From positions 1 to 9,400 of the forward strand of contig JABDKS010000069.1 in assembly GCA_013002105.1 (NCBI GenBank): a stretch of 9,400 nucleotides of DNA, written 5' to 3'. Below the pieces are notes generated by a model, which was not told the origin of the DNA, ran no database searches, and saw only the letters and a list, made by a program, of their open reading frames with translations. The first letter of the stretch is position 1; every line of letters begins with the position of its first letter. The translations under genes and the position numbers were made by a program. The DNA comes from Pirellulaceae bacterium. Lineage in GTDB: Bacteria > Planctomycetota > Planctomycetia > Pirellulales > Pirellulaceae. This document shows, one piece after another, positions 1-5,348 of the stretch.

Positions 1-2
1 TG

Positions 3-266
3 CGAGTAAGTGGGTTGCGAGTAAGTCGTGTGACCGTAGTTGGGCTGCGAGTAGCTCGGGTACGTCGGCTGGCTGTAGGCTGGACGAGCGTAGTTTGGTT
101 GGCTGTAGGCGGGGCGAGAGAAGATTCGGCCGCCGCCGAACCCACCACCGAATCCGCCGCCGTATCCACCACCACCGCCGCCACAGGCGAAGGCGGGCAC
201 GCCACTACCGAAAACGGTGGCGAGTGTTGCGGCGAACAGAACAGCTTTTTTGACTTGGCGTTTCAT
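3..266 (-). CDS. Exported Gly-rich / Tyr-Ser-Gln-Pro repeat protein, 5' part only
   Basis: I do not recognise a family. Reading the minus strand from an ATG at 266-264 gives 88 codons that leave the window still open. Residues 1-27 look like a signal peptide: a basic start (MKRQVKK), a hydrophobic core (AVLFAATLATVF) and a likely AFA cleavage site. Next comes a Cys, six Gly, Tyr and three-Gly blocks separated by Phe (about 28-46). From about residue 50 there is a Tyr/Pro/Ser/Gln repeat whose core, YSQP(N/T)Y, recurs about every 8-11 residues. It is probably a structural or surface protein, by composition only. No Shine-Dalgarno is visible before the ATG. The gene lies downstream of the protease on the same strand, but a strong terminator separates them, so it probably has its own promoter in 267-401. 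The C-terminus and full repeat number lie outside the window. Confidence 0.7.
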   Translation of the reverse strand, partial: MKRQVKKAVLFAATLATVFGSGVPAFACGGGGGGYGGGFGGGFGGGRIFSRPAYSQPNYARPAYSQPTYPSYSQPNYGHTTYSQPTYS

Positions 267-401
267 CGTAGAGGTCCCATTTTGGAGGGTGATTTGTTTT
301 GGTCGGGGCACGTGATGAGTGCCTCACAATCAACCAAGCGGAAATCGATGGAGGGCGTTACCAAGGAATCAGGAAAAAGCCCCATTGCATTCAAAAGTCA
401 A

Positions 402-467
402 TAAAAACGGGGGTTCGGCGAATCGGAAATGGCCATTCGCGTGCCATTTCCGGTTGCCTCACCCCCG
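402..467 (-). terminator. Intrinsic terminator of the serine protease gene
   Basis: A long two-part hairpin lies 67-132 bases past the protease stop. The inner stem CGGAAATGGC (424-433) pairs perfectly with 443-452 around a 9-base loop. The outer stem CGGGGGT (408-414) pairs with ACCCCCG (461-467). On the minus strand the structure runs straight into TTTTTAT (407-401), so it should stop minus-strand transcription before the Gly/Tyr-repeat gene. Confidence 0.8.
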
Positions 468-533
468 CCGAGCCAAAGATCATCTCGCCGCAGCGGACCG
501 GCTGTTGCCACCGATCCGGATGCAGCGAGCGGA

Positions 534-1730
534 TCAATCGGCGAGCCAAGCGGCCAAGGTTTCAGCGGCTGACTTGTCGTCCTTCTTGGGACTGAGCTCC
601 TTTTCCATCGCGTTGGCGATTCGTCCGACGTATTCGATCGTTCCGGCCAACGCCTGGTCGGGGGCCGTGGCGTCGACTTTCGCAACGAAAAGGACGATGA
701 ATTCGCCGCTCGAGTTCTTTTCGACAGCCCAAGAACCGATCTTGGTCGCGGAGTTCTGTCGCAGCAGTCGCATCATCACGTCGGCACTGGGGACATCTTT
801 GCTGGTCGAAACGAGCGACCAGATTTTTCGGACATCGGCCCGTCGGTAGTATTCTGTGCTTTTTGCAACAAAAACCGACTGTTTCTTGCCTCCGGAGATC
901 TCTTGTTCGACTTCGTAGTGACCACTCGAGTGGGTCGTGTAGGTCACGTTGGCACTATCCAAGACAACTTTGGCAGGCAGCGGAGCGGGTTTCCACGAGC
1001 TGCTGATCAGGCTTTTGATTTCGGTGATATCGACGCAAAAACTGACCAGGTTGCCCTGGGGCGAAAAGGATTGCGCGATCGCAACGAGTTCGCCATCGGA
1101 GTTGACGACCGGACCACCGCTGTCGCCTCGTTTGATCGGAGACTGAGTTTCGACCACTTTGAAATCGTGTTCCCCGTGGTCGGAATCGAATTTCTTGTCG
1201 TAGACGGATCGAACCGTGCCCGAGGTGTAAACCCACAAAACATCGCCACCGCCGGGGTTTCCGATCAGATCGACCCGCTGTCCCGGCGTGGTGCTGGAAT
1301 CGGCCAGCGGAACCGGTTTGACGTTGTCGGGAACTTTGGGCAGTTCGATTAAGGCCAAATCGCGTTTTCGATCGACGGCGACGACTTTACCTTGCAAGCC
1401 CAGCTTTAGGATGTTGGTCAAGTAGTGTTTGCGTTTGACGGCGGGTTGACCGTTCTTGACGTCGGGAAAAAACACCACGGCATTGCGGCTTTCGCCGACG
1501 ACGTGTGCATTGGTGACAATCAATCGTTTGTCCGCGTCGACAAAAACGCCTGTTCCGGTCGATGTTTTGTCTTCGGCGTCACTCGTGATTACCCACACGG
1601 TTGATTCGAGGGTGCGTTTGTAATTGTCCGCATCTGCTCGAGCGGTCGGGGCGGTTCCCACCAACACGGTGAGGGCACAGAGGCCCAGGACTAGTCGTCC
1701 AAGGGTCAGTTTAGAAGTCGTGAATTGCAT
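534..1730 (-). CDS. Exported trypsin-like (HtrA/S1C-like) serine protease without PDZ, with novel C-terminal domain
   Basis: This 398-residue protein is a predicted exported endopeptidase. Residues 1-32 form a signal peptide (core LVLGLCALTVLVGTA, likely cleavage TARA|DADN). Residues about 38-245 carry the trypsin-like fold with a complete triad: His76 in TNAHVV, Asp124 in RDLALIEL and Ser204 in GDSGGPVV. These motifs are typical of the DegP/HtrA group. HtrA proteins normally continue into one or two PDZ domains. Here there is instead about 150 residues (250-398) with no PDZ features, which I cannot assign with confidence; parts recall YbjN/type III chaperone-like alpha-beta folds. The start is supported by a good Shine-Dalgarno, GAGGTGAT, just upstream. 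The substrate is unknown; protein quality control or processing of envelope proteins is plausible. A terminator follows the stop. The upstream gene is 256 bases away, so co-transcription is uncertain. Confidence 0.88.
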   Translation of the reverse strand: MQFTTSKLTLGRLVLGLCALTVLVGTAPTARADADNYKRTLESTVWVITSDAEDKTSTGTGVFVDADKRLIVTNAHVVGESRNAVVFFPDVKNGQPAVKRKHYLTNILKLGLQGKVVAVDRKRDLALIELPKVPDNVKPVPLADSSTTPGQRVDLIGNPGGGDVLWVYTSGTVRSVYDKKFDSDHGEHDFKVVETQSPIKRGDSGGPVVNSDGELVAIAQSFSPQGNLVSFCVDITEIKSLISSSWKPAPLPAKVVLDSANVTYTTHSSGHYEVEQEISGGKKQSVFVAKSTEYYRRADVRKIWSLVSTSKDVPSADVMMRLLRQNSATKIGSWAVEKNSSGEFIVLFVAKVDATAPDQALAGTIEYVGRIANAMEKELSPKKDDKSAAETLAAWLAD

Positions 1731-1733
1731 CGG

Positions 1734-1741
1734 ATCACCTC
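1734..1741 (-). promoter_or_regulatory. Shine-Dalgarno of the serine protease gene
   Basis: On the minus strand the bases before the ATG read GAGGTGAT followed by CCG. The GAGGTG core ends five bases before the start. It is the clearest ribosome binding site in the window, where most genes lack one, and it fixes the start at 1730. Confidence 0.65.
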
Positions 1742-1825
1742 AGTTTTGGTTTGGCTCGTCGCGGGCAAAGTGACCGCGATTTGGGTTTGACTCTTCTTTG
1801 AAAGCGTGGAAAAAAAGCATGTGTT

Positions 1826-1889
1826 ACAGCCGAAAAGGCTGTTTTTGCGGCCAAAGGCGGCCCTGGTCGGGCCCGACAGCCGGCTGTCG
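1826..1889. repeat. Cluster of palindromes sharing ACAGCC/GGCTGT
   Basis: Two related dyads sit in the 256-base gap between the protease and its upstream neighbour. One is ACAGCC (1826-1831), a 5-base loop and GGCTGT (1837-1842), followed by T4 on the plus strand. The other is a perfect 16-bp palindrome, CGACAGCCGGCTGTCG (1874-1889). A small GGCC dyad (1850-1863) lies between them. The cluster could act as a terminator for the gene ending at 1987, as a structured leader for the protease, or as a REP-like dispersed element. On the minus strand the first T-run is nine bases beyond the last stem, so it is not a classical terminator. Confidence 0.5.
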
Positions 1890-1986
1890 CCCAGGAGGGG
1901 CGGAGATCGTCGCACCGGCGTGATCGTGCTGGAATCAACTGGCAAAACACGCCCTCCCTGGCATGATTGGCAGCACTCAATCAGCG

Positions 1987-2961
1987 TTATTTGGCACGCT
2001 TGAATTTCAGTGTCAGTGCGACTTTGCCGGACGCATTTTTGATATCCAGGTCAAATGCATCGTTGGTGCTTTGGCGATAGGGTCCGACAATCGTCACCTT
2101 TTCGTCGCCTTGGAGGGTCAATTGCCCGCCGGCGACTGACGCCGTACCAACGGAGGTTTGGCTCTTGCCCGCTTTGACATGCACGAGTTGGAATCGGCGG
2201 TCCGAGCCAATTTGGATCGCGAACGCTTCGCCGTTGCCCACCGATGCCGACCAGGTGCCAACCAGCGTTTTTTTGGTCGCGGGTTTGGTTGGATTTGAAA
2301 GGGCGGCGGACGCCTTGTTGGCGGACGTCGATTGCACGCTGGCGAGCGTTTTTGACGGTGTTTTGCCCGATTTCGGTGTTTCAGCACCTTTGACTACGAT
2401 CGTCGACCATGCATCCGAATGAGTCTCGGCAAAGAGTGCCATTTCCTGCACGATCGTCTTCATTTTGCTTGGCGTGACCGATCGATTACTGGCTGTGTGT
2501 CGAATTCGGATGTTGCCGAGTTTTGCGTTGTAGGCGAACAGCAGATGCTCGCGTGAGTCGCCGGCACTGAGCAGCGACAGCAGTTTGGACGCGTCGAGTT
2601 GGCTTGGATCAGCGACTTGAACCACCGGCAGTTCGATGATCAGTTCGTCGGTTTCGACCGATACGCTCAGGTAATACGGGAAGTTCCAGCTCGCGTGTCG
2701 CATCTCAAAGGAAACCTGTTGGCCTGCCTTTTTGGGCTGAAAACCGGCTGCCTGAAGCGTTTTGATCAGTGATGCCGTGCCTGTGATTCGTGTGGGAACC
2801 AGTTCTGAATTCCCGTCGTCGACGCTCTTTTCTGTCGAAATCACTGTCTTTTGGAACACCGATTCCATAGCGATTTCAGAGAACAGATCGTCGTCGGCCT
2901 GGACGCTGGTGATGTTGATCAGGCCCGCGAACAGTAGGGCAAAAGCAAAGGAAACACGCAT
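1987..2961 (-). CDS. Exported two-domain protein: possible YbjN-like module plus beta-rich C-terminal module
   Basis: The 324-residue product starts with a signal peptide (1-22, core FAFALLFAGLINI, likely cleavage SVQA|DDD), so it should be periplasmic or secreted. Residues about 55-190 alternate predicted strands and helices (LIKTLQAAGF, FPYYLSVSV, DELIIELPVV, then KMKTIVQEMALFAETH) in an order that recalls YbjN/type III chaperone-like folds; this is tentative. Residues about 193-232 are a Ser/Thr/Ala/Lys/Pro-rich linker. Residues 233-324 begin LVGTWSASV and look like a small beta-rich domain with a lipocalin-like GTW opening. No catalytic motif is visible. The ATG at 2961 has no Shine-Dalgarno but gives a sound signal peptide. 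The gene is divergent from the Tyr/His/Cys-rich gene at 3592, whose mature chain starts with a similar DDLxSxIA sequence. Function unknown. Confidence 0.8.
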   Translation of the reverse strand: MRVSFAFALLFAGLINITSVQADDDLFSEIAMESVFQKTVISTEKSVDDGNSELVPTRITGTASLIKTLQAAGFQPKKAGQQVSFEMRHASWNFPYYLSVSVETDELIIELPVVQVADPSQLDASKLLSLLSAGDSREHLLFAYNAKLGNIRIRHTASNRSVTPSKMKTIVQEMALFAETHSDAWSTIVVKGAETPKSGKTPSKTLASVQSTSANKASAALSNPTKPATKKTLVGTWSASVGNGEAFAIQIGSDRRFQLVHVKAGKSQTSVGTASVAGGQLTLQGDEKVTIVGPYRQSTNDAFDLDIKNASGKVALTLKFKRAK

Positions 2962-3317
2962 GGCAACACTTGGGGGTTGAAGGGGTGTTTGGAATCCGAT
3001 TCAGATGGGTTCGGTCACCGATCGATCGACCCTTTCCTAATTCCCAAGCGGTTTTGCTGCGTCAGTGTTACATCGTGCATCGACTTATTCCGCGGCGGCC
3101 AGGTTTTTGCGGCACCAGGGCCCGAAAGTGGTCTACGTGGGAGCGTTTGTCGAAGTGGCTGATCGGGGACCCCTGTTAGACAACGACAGCAGAGTTTGGA
3201 GCCGATCATGCCAGCCGCTGGCCCACGCCAGAAAACGTTCTCGGGCCAAATACCCGCTACTCACGCCGTCGGCTCGTATCGGGGAGATCGTGTGAGCGTG
3301 GCTGGGAAATGCCTATC
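2962..3317. other. Gene-free stretch upstream of two divergent genes
   Basis: No convincing coding region was found here. Short open frames exist on both strands (for example 3065-3295 plus), but they overlap one another, lack export signals or domain motifs, and have no ribosome binding site. The stretch presumably carries the promoter of the minus-strand gene starting at 2961. Part of it (about 3180-3300) could be a dispersed intergenic repeat or gene remnant, which I cannot test from one window. Confidence 0.4.
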
Positions 3318-3391
3318 GATTTCGGTGCTACGGCTGATTTCGATGCTACGGCTGATTGCGATGCTGCGCATAGGTTTTCGATGCTGCGCAT
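3318..3391. repeat. Four imperfect 18-bp tandem repeats
   Basis: Units lie at 3318-3335, 3336-3353, 3354-3371 and 3374-3391. Unit 1 is GATTTCGGTGCTACGGCT. Unit 2 differs from it at 1 of 18 positions. Unit 3 matches unit 2 at 14 of 18, and unit 4 matches unit 3 at 16 of 18 after a 2-base insertion. The shared core is CGATGCT(A/G)CG. The array sits about 200 bases upstream of the Tyr/His/Cys-rich gene. It could be a regulator-binding array or a neutral minisatellite. There are no spacers, so it is not CRISPR. Confidence 0.8.
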
Positions 3392-3407
3392 AGATAGCGC
3401 CTGCCAC

Positions 3408-3444
3408 CGCTACTTCGCAACCCGTCGGTAGCGATGTTGCGAAG
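3408..3444. repeat. Two interlocked inverted repeats (pseudoknot or switch topology)
   Basis: CGCTAC (3408-3413) pairs with GTAGCG (3428-3433). CTTCGCAAC (3413-3421) pairs with GTTGCGAAG (3436-3444). The arms are ordered a-b-a'-b' and share one base. As RNA they would form either an H-type pseudoknot or two exclusive hairpins. They lie just after the 18-bp repeat array and about 150 bases before the next start codon. Confidence 0.55.
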
Positions 3445-3591
3445 GGAACTTCGAGAATCTTTTGACGATGACGCTGTAACACCGCTGCTGATGTGACGCT
3501 TGGCTACTTAGTCAAGAACACAACGGAAACCAGAGCGGTGGCAGACTCGAAGTTTCCATTCAATTCAAATCTGCCTTCGGAGTATCGAACG

Positions 3592-3987
3592 ATGTTGAAA
3601 CGAATCCTTTTTGCAGTCGCCCCGATGATGTTGATCGCTAGCTCGGTCATGGCCAACGATGACCTGTTGTCGAAAATCGCCAAGATGGACACGACGGACA
3701 TCAAAGACAGTATCGCCGCAGTTGATGAGATCGACGAATTGGGACAAGCGGATGTCGACGCATTGCTGGGCGACATTGACGAAGAGAGTAGCGAAGATGC
3801 GGTGGCCGCGTGTTTCCGACGGATTGGCTACGGCTACGGGCATCGCTCGTACCGATCGTACCACTGCGGCTTTCACTACAACTGGTGCAGCCCCGTGCGT
3901 TACACCTGCTACCCAACGTACCACTACCGCCCTGTGCACTACCGCTGTTACACCCCTGTCTACACCAGCTACTGGGGATGCTGGTAG
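3592..3987 (+). CDS. Small exported protein with acidic N-half and Tyr/His/Cys-rich C-half
   Basis: I do not recognise a family. The start is set at the ATG at 3592, giving 131 residues, because it begins a good signal peptide (MLKRILFAVAPMMLIASSVMA, likely cleavage before N22). A weak GGAG lies nine bases upstream. The frame is open further upstream but encodes nothing signal-like there. The mature chain has two contrasting halves. Residues 22-70 are acidic and helix-prone (DDLLSKIAKMD, then many Asp/Glu). Residues 74-131 are basic-aromatic, with 13 Tyr, 6 Cys (74, 92, 99, 106, 119, 130), 5 His and 3 Trp. Six Cys would allow three disulfides outside the cytoplasm; Tyr/His/Cys density also suggests metal binding or cross-linking. 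A structural envelope role is inference. It differs from the Cys-rich YTV wall proteins known in planctomycetes as far as I can judge. A strong terminator follows at 4073-4119. Confidence 0.78.
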   Translation: MLKRILFAVAPMMLIASSVMANDDLLSKIAKMDTTDIKDSIAAVDEIDELGQADVDALLGDIDEESSEDAVAACFRRIGYGYGHRSYRSYHCGFHYNWCSPVRYTCYPTYHYRPVHYRCYTPVYTSYWGCW

Positions 3988-3995
3988 CAAACGGA

Positions 3996-4035
3996 CCTGA
4001 CATTCAATCGAATTGAACGTCAGGACGTGAATGTC
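3996..4035 (+). repeat. Alternative-pairing hairpins just after the Tyr/His/Cys-rich gene
   Basis: The sequence 3996-4008 pairs with 4012-4024 as two 6-bp stems with one mismatch and a 3-base loop. GACATTCA (3999-4006) can instead pair perfectly with TGAATGTC (4028-4035). It starts eight bases after the stop codon and precedes the terminator, so it is probably 3' UTR structure, perhaps protecting the mRNA end. Confidence 0.45.
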
Positions 4036-4072
4036 GACCTCGCAAAGTGCGAACGACGCAATGCCAATCACC

Positions 4073-4119
4073 GAAGCCCGGCGACCTGCGACAGTGCGTG
4101 GGGGCCGGGCTTCTTTTTT
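4073..4119 (+). terminator. Intrinsic terminator after the Tyr/His/Cys-rich gene
   Basis: GAAGCCCGGC (4073-4082) pairs perfectly with GCCGGGCTTC (4104-4113) around a 21-base loop, followed directly by T6 (4114-4119). It separates the small exported protein from the CARDB-like gene that starts 57 bases later. Confidence 0.88.
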
Positions 4120-4176
4120 ATCCAACCAGGAAACGAATCTGTCCCATCACCCATTCATTTTCAAGAAAGCAATCCA

Positions 4177-5031
4177 ATGAAAACAAAATTACCCCTCCTG
4201 CTATTTGCGGCCACCCTCTGTTGCGTGGCCGGCAACGCGAAGGCTGACGACATCGGACTGGCTCAAGTCTTTGGCAACGGCCATACCTCTGACCACGTGA
4301 TCAGTCTTGTGTTACGCCACGGCGTTAACAACAGTGTGGACCTGGCTCAGTCAGGCTCGCTGTTACATCCATCGGGTTTCGGCCCGATGGTTATTCCGGC
4401 CACGGAACTGGGCGACTTGCAGTTGATGCAGGTCAGTTCGATACCGGATGCCGATCCAGCATGCGGACCGAAATTTGCAATCGTTGTTCGCAATCACAGT
4501 CACCGCGATGTCTGTGGTCTACGTGTCTCCGCGGTCGCGTTGCTCGGGCGAATTCGTCCGACGTCACCAACCACGGTGATCAAGGTCGACAAGATTTGTG
4601 CTGGAGAGTCGTTGGAAATCCAAGTGCAATTACCTGTCGAAGCGGTTGCGATGGGCAATCACAACGGAACCTTGATCGGCTTTCGTCGGCTCTTGATCGC
4701 GATCGATAGTTTCGACCAGTTTGTCGAGACCAACGAAGCGAACAATATCAAAGTGTTTGATGTCGCATCGATCCCCGCGTTGGTTGCCACTGCGGTGGTG
4801 ACGGCTGCGGAGACCAATGCGGTACAGGTCGCTCAGGCGACGGTTGGTACCACTGTCACCACCGGTCAGCAAAGTGCTCCTGAGAGCGGCGCGGTCACCG
4901 CACCGTCGTCAGAGCCAGCTGCCAACACAGCGGTTCCCAATGCCGACAACACGGCGGATGATTTGCAGTCAGCGATGCAAAAGATGAATGCTGCCAATCC
5001 ATCGCAGCAAGCGGCGTCGGCTGCGTTGTAA
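4177..5031 (+). CDS. Exported protein with a CARDB-like domain and low-complexity tail
   Basis: The 284-residue product begins at the ATG at 4177, which opens a clear signal peptide (MKTKLPLLLFAATLCCVAGNAKA|DD). An open frame further upstream is not used, because it would include the preceding terminator. Residues about 85-195 look like a CARDB (bacterial cell-adhesion-related, Ig-like) domain: FAIVVRNHS, then a charged strand pair, an AGESLEIQVQLP segment, and the typical ending IAIDSFDQFVETNEANN. Such domains are usually found in large surface proteins; here there is one copy in a short chain. Residues about 200-284 are rich in Ala, Thr, Val, Ser and Gln without aromatic residues, like a disordered stalk. 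Cys96, 113 and 141 remain in the mature part, an odd number. A surface or periplasmic binding role is inferred. No good Shine-Dalgarno is visible. It ends in a strong terminator at 5089. Confidence 0.82.
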   Translation: MKTKLPLLLFAATLCCVAGNAKADDIGLAQVFGNGHTSDHVISLVLRHGVNNSVDLAQSGSLLHPSGFGPMVIPATELGDLQLMQVSSIPDADPACGPKFAIVVRNHSHRDVCGLRVSAVALLGRIRPTSPTTVIKVDKICAGESLEIQVQLPVEAVAMGNHNGTLIGFRRLLIAIDSFDQFVETNEANNIKVFDVASIPALVATAVVTAAETNAVQVAQATVGTTVTTGQQSAPESGAVTAPSSEPAANTAVPNADNTADDLQSAMQKMNAANPSQQAASAAL

Positions 5032-5088
5032 TGCCTGCCAGCGGATTACGCTTGTCAACAACTGCCAGACTTCGGTCAGCTTTGATTC

Positions 5089-5120
5089 GCCTCCCCCAGA
5101 CCTCTGGGGGAGGCTTTTTT
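5089..5120 (+). terminator. Intrinsic terminator after the CARDB-like gene
   Basis: An 11-bp perfect stem, GCCTCCCCCAG (5089-5099) with CTGGGGGAGGC (5104-5114), has a 4-base loop ACCT and is followed by T6 (5115-5120). It lies 57 bases after the stop codon. Confidence 0.93.
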
Positions 5121-5348
5121 CATGGCCATCGTGCCGCCGCTCGCTCGCGCTCGGCCGAGCGAGTTGTCGATGCAATTGGCGGTTCGCTTACCGAGTGTGG
5201 GCAAGGTCGGTGGGATTGTGCCGATTGTTCTGACAGACGATTGCCGCTTTTGAAAAATATTTCCCCCCGGCGGGGTAAATGAAATCACGGGCGTTCTAGC
5301 TTTTCAAAGCCGCTAACCGCATTCCCCGTCTCTCCGTGTGACTCGAAA
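5121..5348. other. Gene-free leader region before the lipoprotein gene
   Basis: No gene is supported here. It contains overlapping dyads at 5140-5163: CTCGCTCG/CGAGCGAG arms around an 8-base loop, and the perfect 14-bp palindrome CGCTCGGCCGAGCG at 5148-5161. A C/G-rich hairpin (CCCC/GGGG) lies near 5264-5276. The lipoprotein promoter should lie in this region, but I see no convincing -35/-10 pair and no Shine-Dalgarno before the ATG at 5349. Confidence 0.4.

Noticed and set aside
15..404. 129-codon plus-strand open frame at the left edge
   Set aside because: It is antisense to the Gly/Tyr-repeat gene, its composition is explained by that gene's repeats, and it runs through the protease terminator.
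377..405. TTGACT-type minus-strand promoter for the Gly/Tyr-repeat gene
   Set aside because: The -35-like TTGACT has only a poor T-rich -10 (TTTTTC) at the right distance, and it abuts the terminator T-run.
319..1352. Plus-strand open frames opposite the serine protease
   Set aside because: The minus strand carries a complete catalytic triad, signal peptide and Shine-Dalgarno. The plus-strand frames show no motifs.
1826..1846. Plus-strand intrinsic terminator
   Set aside because: The hairpin plus T4-5 looks right, but no plus-strand gene ends upstream of it, so it was listed as part of a palindrome cluster instead.
3318..3391. CRISPR array
   Set aside because: The 18-bp units are directly adjacent without spacers, and no cas genes are nearby.
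3565..4125. 186-codon minus-strand open frame opposite the Tyr/His/Cys-rich gene
   Set aside because: The plus strand has the signal peptide and terminator. The minus frame starts inside the terminator hairpin region and has no export signal or domain.
4027..4176. Upstream in-frame extension of the CARDB-like gene to an ATG at 4027
   Set aside because: It would translate through the preceding terminator and hide the signal peptide that starts at 4177.
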